DNA of 64,000 nucleotides from Coniella vitis (Eukaryota; Ascomycota; Sordariomycetes; Diaporthales; Schizoparmaceae), in the NCBI GenBank assembly GCA_011317545.1, contig WUJK01000006.1, forward strand, positions 2,480,001-2,544,000, given 5' to 3'. The notes beneath the pieces are model-generated. The model had not been told where the DNA came from. It was given only the letters and a program-made list of their open reading frames with translations, and did not search any database. This document shows, one piece after another, positions 36,029 through 46,581 of the stretch (position 1 is the stretch's first letter; each line of letters opens with the position of its first letter). The translations under genes and the position numbers were made by a program.

Positions 36029-37554
36029 ATGGATTTCGACGAAGATGCCCCGCCTGACTTGGTCGACGCTGGCGATGCGCAAGATGACGAAGAGGCGACC
36101 GTCAAGGTGCCAATCACAATTGTCACTGGTGCGCATTTATCCAACGCCTCATTTGAGGAATAGACAACTTCGACTGATACACAGATGTACGATTGCTAGG
36201 TTACCTTGGCGCGGGCAAGACAACTCTGTTAAATTACATCTTGACCGCCCAACATGGGAAGAAGATCGCGGTGATCATGAATGGTACGATTCCTGATACT
36301 TCTACATTTTCATTGTCCTTTTTCTGACCGTCTTTATCTTCGTCACTTCTTTCATACTTTGGGGGTTTTTTTCTTCTTGCGATGGCTTCATTTTGCTTAC
36401 AATATACCTGATTTTTACTCTCGAGTATTGGTCAGTCCGCTAACACTGCGTAGAATTCGGTGACTGTGAGTGATCCGATACACGTACAACCTGCCTGATA
36501 TTGACCGTAGGTCTAGCGTTGGATATCGAAAAGTCGCTCACGGTTAACAAGGATGGCGAGTCGGTAGAGGAGTGGCTAGAGGTTGGTAATGGCTGCATTT
36601 GCTGCTCCGTAAAGTTGGTCTTTCGTGAACATTCGAGCCTTCCAGCTACCACTGACCAATGATATAGAGATACCGGCGTCAACGCTATTGAAGGCTTGAT
36701 GGCAAAGAAAGGCAAATTCGACTATATTCTGCTAGAAACAACAGGCCTGGCGGATCCAGGGAACCTCGCACCTCTTTTTTGGGTAGATGAGGGACTAGCA
36801 AGCACGATATACCTGGATGGTATCGTCACATTGGTCGATGCAAAAAACATCTTGAAGAGTCTTGAGGACCCAGCAGGCAAGGTAGAGTCGCATGAAGGAG
36901 ACGAGCATGGGCCGGTCATGACCACAGCCCACGTTCAAATCTCGCACGCCGATGTCATTGTCATCAACAAAACGGACCTGGTTTCAGCAGAGGAGCTACA
37001 GGCCGTGCAGGACAGGATCAGGTCCATCAATGGGTTAGCCAAGCTTCACTTCACCAAGGAGAGTGCAGTGCCACAGCTGGAAGGCTACCTGCTAGATCTT
37101 CATGCTTATGACAATGTGGCGGAACTGGACAACTCGAAGGGACACAGCCATCTTGATCCAGTCAGTATCACATCTACCTTTTTTTTTATGCATCAAAGGT
37201 AACGCTAATACCCCATAGACCATTGCAACAATCTCTATACCTTTACCTTCGCTAGAGCCGGAACAAGTGGCTCGGGTTGACAAATGGTTGAGATCGCTCC
37301 TGTGGGAGAACGAACTGCCTGGCGACAAGGCTGAACACAAATTGCCTTTTGAAATTCATCGATTGAAAGGAGTGCTGGCGGTCAGAAATGACAAGACAAA
37401 GATCATCCAAGGCGTTAGAGAGCTGTTTGAGATTTTCGATGCGCCGGCGTCAAATGGACAGAACTTTGAGGCTGGCAAGGTTGTGTTGATTGGACGACGA
37501 GTTACTGAGTTCGACTTCAAGAGTAGTCTTTTGTCAGCCATCGCAGGCTATTAA
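36029..37554 (+). CDS. CobW/COG0523 GTPase (ZNG1-type metallochaperone)
   Basis: G3E-family GTPase. The eukaryotic members (ZNG1/CBWD) deliver zinc to methionine aminopeptidase, an activity taken from the family. Six exons: 36029-36128, 36200-36283, 36454-36465, 36511-36613, 36668-37160 and 37219-37554; 375 residues. Motifs are complete: P-loop GYLGAGKTTLLNYIL, completed across intron 1; EFGD on the 12-nt exon 3; metal site GNGCICCSVK (CxCC) in exon 4; the LLETTGLADP switch; HADVIVINKTDL base recognition; and a C-terminal CobW_C region (EIHRLKGVLAV to LIGRRVTEFDF). The donor after CSVK is GTTGGT, weaker than the others, but phase and family alignment demand it. Start is the only ATG before an acidic N-tail. 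Divergent from the decayed C2H2 gene. Confidence 0.92.
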
Positions 37555-38689
37555 AACCCTATGAAGATAGCAGCTGCTAAAGAAGGATTGATCAGGCACA
37601 AGACTTCGCAATAAACGTATTTATTGCGGTTTGGAAAAAAAAAAGATAGAAACAAGAGCACCCAAATTGGGAGCGTCATAAATGCACATGACTTTGGATT
37701 GCGAAGTTGGATCAAGATATTGATATGAGGGGGAGCGGTCGTGTACTTAATCGTGGCACCTGGCGGCCCTGAACTAACATTACTGCAAAGTACATAGTAC
37801 AAGGTCTGTGGTGGCGCTCTGACACGGATAATGAGCTGGGCCTCAGCAGGCAGGAAGGGCACAGTGTACTATGTAGTGGTCGTTCCCAAAGTGGCAGGCT
37901 TCGTAGGCAGCGAATAGTGGGGTGTGGTCTGTGCTCCTCTTGCATTGCTGTGCGGGATTCCTGTGCAGGAGTTACATTGTGAGCCTCATTGGAGAGGGAG
38001 CACCGTAATCGACCTCTTGTCAAGTTGACGACCCCAGCATACGCACCCTTCGAGCTCGTATCAGCATCCGCGATCACGTCCCACGATTCGAACACGCATA
38101 GCGACTCCTATTGAATACACTGAATCGCAGAACACCCTGGACATAGGCCGTTTAAAGCCCTGCGACCATGAATAGAACAGGTACGATGGCGCACGTTCGC
38201 CTACCTTGGTCCTGGATTCATGTCTTTTGCGCACCGCGTGCCCGTGCATATGGTCGTCTTGATGGTTGAGGAGGACACGCTGGGGTCTGATGATTGCATG
38301 TCGTGAAGCTCTCGAGGTTGCTGCATGTAACACTATCGCCTGGAGGGATTGCGCCGCTCGCAGCTGGGAATACACGACAAGCACCATGCTGCCCTCCTCC
38401 TTCTGCTTCCAGTAATGCTCCATGTCATACCATGATGCGTGAAGCATAGCTTGCAAGATCCTCGTCTTCGAATCGATACCGTACACGCATGCGCATCCCG
38501 CCGTCCGTCGTCCACAATCCATCGTCCATCGCCAGCCGCCCGCTACCTGCTACCCGCCTACTCTCTCATGCCCACACCCACAAACCCTCTCTCACACACT
38601 CTCTCCACATATCCAGACGAGAACGCAGTCGAATGTAGACTAACCGTGTCTCAAATCGGCCAGGAACGGTGCCTCAGTCCCTAAGAGGG
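37555..38689. other. Spacer and probable NOT2 promoter/leader
   Basis: No gene recognised. GTACATAGTAC-type words lie at 37791-37800 and 37867-37876. CT-rich DNA from 38560 to 38620 resembles a fungal transcription start region. Confidence 0.55.
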
Positions 38690-41056
38690 ATGCCCGGCGG
38701 CTTTGGAGGAGGCCAACAAACACAACATACGGGCAGAGCAGGAGCAAACAGGTTACCAAATGGCAAGCTGGGTAAGGGGATGAATAAACACCCTCCATGC
38801 TGTGCAGTGTGCACATGTATGTTTATTGTGTCTTTGCAGTAATGCTGATGCAAATAGGGTAGCTATGCCAGTGAACAATGGGGCAGGCTGGGCATTTGGT
38901 GGTGTTGGTCCCATGGGCTCAGGGGGAATGCAAAATCCAAACAGACCCATGGGAGGTGCTGCTACGTTTGCACAAAGTCTAGCTGGGTCAACACCAGCAA
39001 CACCCATTGACCTCTCGTAGGTGCCCCCCTCGTCGAGTTTCAAAGCTCCATTCCCCATTTCCCAACCTTTCCTTTTGTCTCTTGGACGCTCTCCCCACCA
39101 CTTCTTTTCACCTCTCTTCGCCCACTCTAACGCACACCTTCTCCTTTGCTCTTCCCAACTATTCCCTTTTTGTCTGTCATCGCCGGTATCGCCTGGCTTT
39201 GAGCGGGACACCACAACACATGACGACTGGAATCCCAAACAGCCTAAGCTCGCCAAGAGACTGTGCTTGCAGGTTCTCAAGTCGTCGGTTAAGACCAATT
39301 CTCCTTCTTCCTGTCCACATAAATCACCTGCCATGGCTTCTCAGGATAAACGCAACAACAAGTCATGGTCTCAAGTAGTCCAGCGACCCAAAGGCTCCAG
39401 CACGCCAGACTTTGCTGACTGTTCTCGCTGGACTGATTTCGAATGGTATACCCACCGTTGAGGCACCTGCATATGCTGCTTTCATGTCACATCTATTGCT
39501 TCCTTTTCCCCACCTCGAGACATACTTGACCATGACCCATCGTCGTATTTTTCAAAGCTGACTGACGAGTTTATAGCGAATTCCCTCAATTGAGCAACAA
39601 TGCGCAGATGTCCGGCGCGGCGCAACCCTCTATGTGGGGAGGCCAAGCCGCGAGGAATATGACTGGACCGGCGCGAAACCCGAGTGTCTCCATCCCTCAG
39701 CAAGGTCAGCAAGACGATCTTTTTTCGCCAGTCTCGCGCATGTCCTTTAGCCAGAACTCCTTCCGGTTCGGCAGTCAAGGCAGTATCGGCCAGTCGCAGC
39801 AGCCACAGCAACAACAACAGCAGCAGCAGCATCAAGCAAGTAGTGGCGAGGAGTTTCCGCCTTTGAACAGGAACAACAATGGCGAAATCGGACAGGAGCG
39901 GAATGCCAACTTAATGGCTGGTCTTGGCGGTTTTGGCGCTCAGAGCAACGTTGCGTCTCCATCAACGCAAGCAAACAGGTCAGGCAATGGGTTGCTGAAC
40001 GCGGTCACTGCAAATGCGCGCACTTCCGAAGTTCGCTCACCAGTTGGTAAGCTCATTGCACGTGTGCAACTACGGCGTCTCCACTATTCTGACTATTCCT
40101 TTAGGCACACGACCGTCGGATAGCATATCATCATTGACAGAAGAAGAGGCTCGTCGCAAGTCTACGCTACTCGATGATGCCGCTCCCACACAAGTTGCTG
40201 CTGACGCGGCCGGGCAGGGCGCCGAGATGCGCAATCCGCTTGGCGCAATTGGCAATGAGGGCTCGCCCAATAAGCCAAACGATGTAGCTGCAGATGATCC
40301 ATCCTCAGCTGCGCAAGATCCGCTCCCTGGCATGTCTGCGGCCGACAAATTTGGTATCAAGGGTCTTTTGGCATTGATGGCCAAGTATCCTTCGTACAGC
40401 GCGCTCGTCCATGGCATGAATCCTGCCGACTTTGGTTTGGATCTGAACAGCGATGTGTGAGTCTACAGGCTCAATCTATGCTCAGCATGTTATACTGACT
40501 ATTCGCAGGCCATTTTCCGAGCAAAGCCTCTCCTTGTTTGACCATGCGCCACCTAAACCTCCACTGCCAAAGTTCAACCTCCCCGAGTGCTACACAGTCA
40601 GAAACACGCAGCCAATAGAACAGAAGGTCACCAACTTTACGGAAGAAACCCTGCTATTCATGTTCTATGCCAACCCACAAGACAGGCATCAGTTTTTGGC
40701 CGCCCAACAGCTGTAAGTTACCACCGGACTTGGCATGTCCCTTGGCTATCACGAACTAATCGTTTGGGTTTTGGGTGCAGTTACTTGAGAGGTTGGCGAT
40801 GGCACAAAACCATGCGTTGTTGGTTGACCAAGGATACCGAAATGCAGCCTGTTTTGATCGCACCAGATACTGAGCGTGGATACTATATCATTTGGAATAC
40901 CGCGACGTGGTCCCGAGAGCGGGTGAGTTAGTCTGTGAGCCCTACTCGTATGTCGACTTATCACTAATGTCTTTTCTGTACCTCTAGCGAGAATTAGTCC
41001 TGGTATACCAGGATCTTGAGAGCCTCCCCGATACCACGAGTGCAGCTCATGCATAA
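38690..41056 (+). CDS. NOT2: CCR4-NOT complex subunit NOT2 (CDC36)
   Basis: Scaffold subunit of the CCR4-NOT deadenylase and transcription complex, pairing with NOT3/5 through its C-terminal NOT box. Seven exons: 38690-38771, 38872-39016, 39577-40046, 40105-40456, 40509-40712, 40781-40922 and 40988-41056; 487 residues, all phases consistent. The N-part is Gly/Gln-rich (MPGGFGGGQQTQHTG) with the conserved ATPIDLSEFPQLSNN across intron 2 and a polyQ run. LLALMAKYPSYSALVHGMNP then leads to the NOT2/3/5 domain: FNLPECYTVRNTQPIEQKV, FMFYANPQDRHQFLAAQQLY, RGWRWHKTMRCWLTKD and ERGYYIIWNTATWSRERREL. The same open frame extends about 15 codons upstream (NRPGTVPQSLRG, family-like) behind an AG, so a spliced upstream first exon is likely and the true start may lie further left. 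Confidence 0.9.
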
Positions 41057-42085
41057 GAGTACCCCAAGTGGTGATGTTTTGGTGTTGGCCGCCTGTCGTT
41101 CTATGTTTACTACTTGTTGCGAGTCACCGCAGCAACCTCTGTGTGGCTACTACAAGGGGCTGAGGAATCAGCTTGCAGACGATCGGGAGGGCTAAAGTGG
41201 GGGGTTGCTCTTGATTTTGCGCGTAGATCCTGCGTTGCTCTGGCGTTGGCGCATTCGGGCTGGATGCTCGAGTGCATAACGTCAAGGCTATTTTTTCGGG
41301 TAGCTGGTCGGTGTTGGCCGAACAAAGGTCATATAAGACTACGAGACTCTTCATGCCCTATGCTATTCGAGATGGAAGCTGGACTTAATAAACCAGGCAT
41401 CCTTGGCCCAAGCATATGCAACGTCATGCTCGTGATAAGTTGGCTGGTGTGCTCGTATCGTTGACTGCGGTGTTGAGAATGTCGTCTGCGCTCGCAAACC
41501 CTAACCCTTGAGTCAACATAAACCTGGCTGATGACACCGCACTGCCACTACCCCGGAAGAGCCGCCACTACTTGTGCTTTGTTGCAATGATAGCCATCCT
41601 AATCCCTCTTTTGAATAACCAATCCTAGGACCCCCCCCCCCCAAACATACTATACCCTTTCTTTCTTTTCACCGATCTACAACGTCACCTCTAAAGCAGC
41701 TTGCCCCTCACTCTTGCTAGTTGTAGGGAATATACGCAGTAGGGCCGCGCCCGGCGGAGGGTCACAGCTATCATTTGGGCCGGTCTGCCACGTCGCACGT
41801 CAACGCGCAAGAGCGTCCTCGGAACTCGGACTTCAACACGAGCACGCGGTGACGACCACGAGCACAACGTCGAGTAAACATACGTGGGCTATTGAGAATC
41901 GACGTTGAGCTTGCATTTTGTCGACCCCTTGCAACAACTTTCTGCGATTCTTCTTCCTACGTAAAGGACAGGCACCCTAGGAATTGTACCAGGCAACTTC
42001 GGCAAGCCGTGGAAAGGCCTCAATCGAGACAAGAAGAATTATCTACAACGGCAATCCACCCACCCACCCATATACAAAGACAAAA
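41057..42085. other. Spacer before the CUE gene
   Basis: No gene recognised. A C run at 41632-41642 and a short telomere-like word (ccctaaccc, near 41500) were noted. The final 150 bases precede the CUE start. Confidence 0.55.
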
Positions 42086-42864
42086 ATGGCCAACGACCAA
42101 TACGGATTACCTTCCCTGGTGGTGGTCATTGTCCTCGGCGGCCTCCTATACAGATGGCTTTCGGCACCGTCGTCCCCTTCGTCATCGGGCAGCGGCGGAC
42201 TGGCAGGCCGAGTTGATTCGATCTCGCAAATGAGACAGCGCGAGGTGGCCGTTGAGCGGATACAGCAAATGTTTCCGCAGTATGACCGGCGGACGATATT
42301 GTGGGATTTGCAGCGCAATGGGGGCAGTGTGGCGGCGACGACGGAGAAGATTCTCTCGGGGCGGATGGAGACGGTACGTGTTTGGGTTTTTTTTCTTTGG
42401 TATTCCTCTTGCTCTCGGCTGTTGCCATACAACCTTGCTTTATCGTCTCTTTCTCCTTCTGTCTCTCCCTCTGGGCCGAATAATTCCTCGCATTCAACTG
42501 ATTGATTTGTGATAATCAACAGCCTCCTGTAACCTTCCAACCACCTCCACCTCCAGGCTTCAACGCAGCAGGGTCCGCCGGAACGACAGCATCGAGCAGC
42601 GCTGCCAAGCCAGCAGAGAAGCCCTCGCAGCCAAACCTGATACAGAGATATAACCTGCAGGACAAGGTGCAACAACACCAAGATGAGGCCGCAGCAGATG
42701 GTGTCAGTAGCCAAACTTCCGGCGCCGATGCCAACAAGAAATGGAGCACCAACAAGGAGGAGAGGCAGTCGTTGCTGCAAAAGAGGCGGGACGAGATGAT
42801 TATTGCCGCAAGGCGCAAGATGGAGGCCAAGATTGCGGCAGAGAAGGCTGCGGGTGCGTCTTGA
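42086..42864 (+). CDS. Cue1-like ER membrane ubiquitin-conjugation factor
   Basis: Recruits and activates the E2 Ubc7 at the ER for ERAD in the yeast model. Two exons: 42086-42373 and 42523-42864; 209 residues. Order seen: an N-terminal transmembrane anchor (LPSLVVVIVLGGLLYRWL), a Ser/Gly linker, a CUE domain (AVERIQQMFPQYDRRTILWD, then GGSVAATTEKIL), a Pro-rich linker, and a C-terminal helix KKWSTNKEERQSLLQKRRDE continuing to the end. That helix corresponds to the Ubc7-binding region of Cue1. The layout matches the family and the length is close to yeast Cue1. Its stop and 3' region (42891-43052) are partly repeated at 44107-44269 after an inserted segment. Confidence 0.88.
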
Positions 42865-42890
42865 AAGAGTCGTGGGATGATGGAGCGGAA

Positions 42891-43052
42891 GGAGGAAAGC
42901 CAGGAGATTTGTGGAAGGAGGCGCCGGAGAAACCCGAGCATATGAAAGCAGATTTTGTGGATGTAGATTAAACAGGCATTCATCGCTGAAATGAGTTGCT
43001 TGGGAGGAATTATACAGTGCTTGGCGTCTTTTCACTTTGGACATATGTTGTG
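42891..43052 (+). repeat. Direct repeat, unit 1 (3' flank of the CUE gene)
   Basis: Starts with ggaggaaagccagg just after the CUE stop and ends near ctttggacatatgttgtg. Pairs with unit 2 at 44107-44269; by eye about 75-80% identical with small indels. Confidence 0.75.
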
Positions 43053-43559
43053 TACAACAGCCAAATACGGCGACTACGACTTGGAGGAGTTTGCATTAAC
43101 CCGGGATAGGGCAGGAACAGATTGTTGATATTCAAGGCTCATCCAGCTCTTTTCGTGTTTCGTCCTGCTAGGGGGGTTGATACTGGTGTCTTCTGGTGCA
43201 GGTATAGGTTCAGCGAGAATAGCTACGGTGGTTTCCGACGTCTCTCTTGTGGGTGGAAACGAGAACTTGTGTGCCTTTGTGTGTGACTGGACGAGAAAAG
43301 AGCGCCTGGACCCAGCGATCTCGTCCGTCCTAGGTGAATAGAATTACCAGCTTCTGACTATTTCAGTGAGTTTCATATAGATTTCGGATTTGGATGGTTT
43401 GCTGTGTGAAGGCTTGATTACAGGTGATTCGACCACTTGTGGTGGATCACTTTAGTAGCGTCACCCCCCTGGTCTCGCGCCCACGCACGCCCTCCTTCCT
43501 ATTGAAGTCGTACGGTATGCCTTCGTTCCTTCTATCCATAAAGCTGCTCTTCCTTATCA

Positions 43560-44107
43560 CCCCTAGGTATCCATATAGGGCTGGTTTCCGCATCCGTTCT
43601 GCCTCTGCAGACCTTTTCTCTTTTTCTTGACTATGCTAACCACAATCTTGAGCCTCGCAATCACAGGGCATCCGTTCTGCCTCCGAACCACAAAATCCAC
43701 TCGACAACACCTTCATATCATCGGCCAAAAGGCCAAAAGCAAGAACAATGTTCTCAATCAATGATTATTCCGGTGTGTGGGGGCTAGCGAGCCTAATATT
43801 CCCAATTCTCGACAGGGTTGCCAAGGCCTAGCTCGATTATAGAGCCCCTGCTGTAAGAAAGAATGAAAGGGCCAAGATAGAGCAGAATCTCGGACTTTCC
43901 AAGGATCACCTTGCCGAGATCAATATACACATCGAAAAGATTGAGAAGCTTCTTAAGAAACATGCAGCAACAATGCAGGATAGGGACAGCGGGGGCCCAA
44001 GCGCCTCACTGACGCCCTTCACCAGGCCTGATCCAGCCACACACAATCTCTCCACCATGGAACATAGGATGCGCATAGCAATGCAAATCATGGCATACTT
44101 GGGGTAG
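43560..44107 (+). pseudogene. HeLo-like element, copy C (leader plus interrupted domain ORF)
   Basis: A TATA-like atatagg (43573-43579) and a leader present twice (catccgttctgcctc near 43591 and 43669) precede an ATG at 43748. The frame runs to 44107 (120 codons) with one TAG after 27 codons, exactly where copy A has a tyrosine in KAYLDWKAP. Matches with copy A continue on both sides of the stop: SG..G..SL, DR..KA, LD, AP, then charged helices (IEKIEKLLKKH). Apart from the stop the frame is clean, so inactivation looks recent or the stop is a polymorphism. No downstream effector domain follows. The domain type is proposed from pattern only. Confidence 0.55.
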
Positions 44108-44269
44108 GAGGAAAGCCAGGAAGATTTATAGAGGGATGCGCCAGAGAAATCAGATTGTATAAAAGCAGGCTTTGTGGATGTAGATGGGATAGGTATTCAC
44201 CGCGGAAATAAGTTGCTTAGGAGGGATTATCAGTGCCTAACGTCTTTTCACTTTGGGCATATATTGAGT
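44107..44269 (+). repeat. Direct repeat, unit 2 (CUE 3'-end copy)
   Basis: Second copy of the CUE-gene 3' flank: ggaggaaagccagg, cttttgtggatgtagat-like text, agttgctt, and cgtcttttcactttggg. It begins at the last base of the copy C stop codon. Confidence 0.75.
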
Positions 44270-45036
44270 GCCTGAACGCATCAATCAATAAACAGTTCTG
44301 AATCGTTATCAGCATACGGATTTGGCCAGTGTTCGTGACCAACGGCGTTGCTCTTGGACAAAGACGAATCCAAGTCAAGGAGGGGTCCGTTCGCTCATGC
44401 AACACATGCCGCTCGCTTTCACATGCCAACTTTCACATGCCAAAAACAAAAAACAACTAAAAAAGCAACAAAAATAAACACCCACACAAGTCATGCAATA
44501 GGTAACCACAAGAATGCATGTGCTTGTTGGGACATAGTAAGATGCATAAAGGTTTGATAACGGGTTCGGATGGTGTTTAGGGGTTTTTCATTTCCGGTTC
44601 CCTCTTCCTTCTTCTTATTCGATTATCATCTCCCCCCCCCGCAGGATTGAAAACGTCGGATCGAGGGCATGTAATGCCGTCTTCACATGACTAGAATGGC
44701 GCTCTCGTGAGAGCATTGCTTTCTTTCTATGTTGGCTTTGGGTGTTGGCATCTGCCAGCCCCTCTCCCGTGTCACAACCGTTTGAATTCCCCTTATCTCG
44801 TGTGTTCGATTTGCCGGGCCTGTCCGTCCTTTTCTCGCTTTCGGGTTTCTTGCTGAGATTCTATTCAAGGCTCGAGATATCGGTCGCCTCTTCTCGAGTA
44901 ACCTACTTTTGTCCCTTCTTTTTTTTTTTTCTTTTCTTTTTTTTCTCTTTTCTTTTTTTTCTTCTTTTTTTTTTCTTTCGACAGACTGAGAACAGAAGTA
45001 GTTACTTTACACGGCAACAGTGTTGGACTCATCAGG
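44270..45036. other. Spacer with CT-rich leader of the next gene
   Basis: No gene seen. A long T/C-rich stretch at 44918-44980, just before the next ATG, is typical of fungal transcription starts. Confidence 0.55.
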
Positions 45037-46581
45037 ATGGCCAGCCTCCATCACCAAACCCACCACTCTTTCGAACGCTCTTCCGCTCTGCCCAAACGCA
45101 GCCGCCAAAGGATGGACTCCTATCCTCCAACCGAGCTGGGAGAAGCGCTCCCGCACCCTCCTCCCTCCTTGCCACCCTTTGGGCCCGCCAGCACAGCAGA
45201 CGACGGTGCGTTCGAACCAAGCGCCGCTCCTTCACTGTCTGATCTAGTAGATGGCCTCCCCACTGCGCTCAAAAGCAGCCTTGCGCCCCTGCGAACGATC
45301 CGTCGCTCCGTGAGCATCCGCGGCTGGTTATCGTACTTGCACGAGAATTCCGTTACGAAACCTAATCATCATAAACATAACGACGACAATGGCAACACCA
45401 GCAGTGGCAGCGGCAGCAGCAGCAGCAGCAAAAAGACTGTCCCGTTATCGTCATCCTCGTCATCGTCATCGTTATCGTCCGCTGCGCTCATGTCGCCTTG
45501 TTTGTCGCCTTGCTCTTCTGCGTCGTCCGTGGTTGCTGGTGCCGATGAGGAGCCTATTCAATGCGGCGAAGACGAGAAAAGAGGTAGTCGGTTCTGTGCC
45601 AGGGGTAGTGGTATTGCGGGCTCGGGTGTACAGCTTCGGCAGCAGCAGCAGCAGAATCACATCCAGCACCAGCACCAGCAACAACAACAACAACAACAAC
45701 AACAACAAATGAATACTGGCTGTAGGAGATGGACGCGTGATTGGACATCTCTTGCGCGCAGACAGATATCAGATCCAAAGAGTACCAAGCGAATCACATC
45801 CATGAGCGAAGTAGTCGAATACGCTGAACCAAGATGGCCTGCCGAGATCGACCGGTTTTCGAGGGTACAGGGTGAGACAGCCAATCATACAGCCATTCAA
45901 TGATTTTGGAAATCGTCGAAGGAAAATGTTGAGTGATGCCAGATGCTAATTTTAACTACCTTTTTTCATATAGGCCAACTCCTTGTCAACAATGCCATGG
46001 CAGAAAGCCACACCCAGCCTCTAGACCGAGACCGCAGAGTTCGTTCAGCCTACGTCCAGGGCGTCGCCTGGCTTCTCACCGCCCTGCCCCGCGACCTCGA
46101 CGACCACGAGCACGCCGAGCTAGAGCGCGCGCTCCCCGGTAGCCTGCGACGGCGGCTCCGCAAGGACGAGCGGCAGGCGCATATCAAGCGGCGCAGCGTT
46201 ATTCAACATGCTGTGGCCATTCTATGCCTGCAGCTGTATGCCTTTTTGAGGCTGGTGCTAGCCCTCGTGGGGCAGGTTGTGCATTGGGACCGAAAGTATA
46301 GGGTCACGGAGTGCGCAGCACAGTGGTCAGCAAGAATAGCGCTCATGGTGGGACGCGGGCTGTTGATGGTGCTGGGGCTGCTGTATGAGCACGGTGGGGC
46401 GAGGCTAGGAGCCGGCGTGGCGGGAGCGGTTGGGTATGTGGTGGGTGAGATGGCGAAGGGAGTTCATGACGCAGCGGTGGACTGGAGTGGCCTTGATATG
46501 GGAGAGGGCCAGGAGAAGCACGGGCAGAGCCATGGAAATCGGGTAAGCTTCGAGATGGCTCCCAGATGGGCGTTGAGGTAA
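45037..46581 (+). CDS. Unrecognised fungal protein, low-complexity N-half and two hydrophobic helices
   Basis: I do not recognise this family. Two exons: 45037-45871 and 45974-46581, joined in phase 1; 480 residues. The N-half is rich in Ser, His and Pro with a serine run near 45440-45490 and a polyQ run at 45650-45710, broken by ordered bits (SIRGWLSYLHEN; TRDWTSLARRQ). The second exon looks like the conserved core: SAYVQGVAWLLTALPRDLDD, LERALPGSLRR, then hydrophobic helices (VAILCLQLYAFLRLVLALVG; IALMVGRGLLMVLGLLYEHG), suggesting a membrane-associated protein. A GTAAGC donor at 46543 near the end could start a further intron, so the C-terminus is uncertain. Confidence 0.65.
45649..45708. 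repeat. CAG/CAA repeat encoding polyQ
   Basis: Imperfect CAN runs, the last part about eleven CAA/CAG codons, within the unrecognised gene. Confidence 0.85.

Noticed and set aside
41495..41512. Telomere-like ccctaaccc word
   Set aside because: Only about one and a half repeat units; not an interstitial telomeric array.
42043..43044. 333-codon minus-strand frame over the CUE gene
   Set aside because: Covers both CUE exons and their intron on the opposite strand; no domain is recognisable and the sense product is a clear Cue1-like protein.
42891..44269. Reading the duplicated CUE 3' ends as RIP-mutated repeats
   Set aside because: Differences run in both transition directions with indels, and the units are shorter than usual RIP targets.
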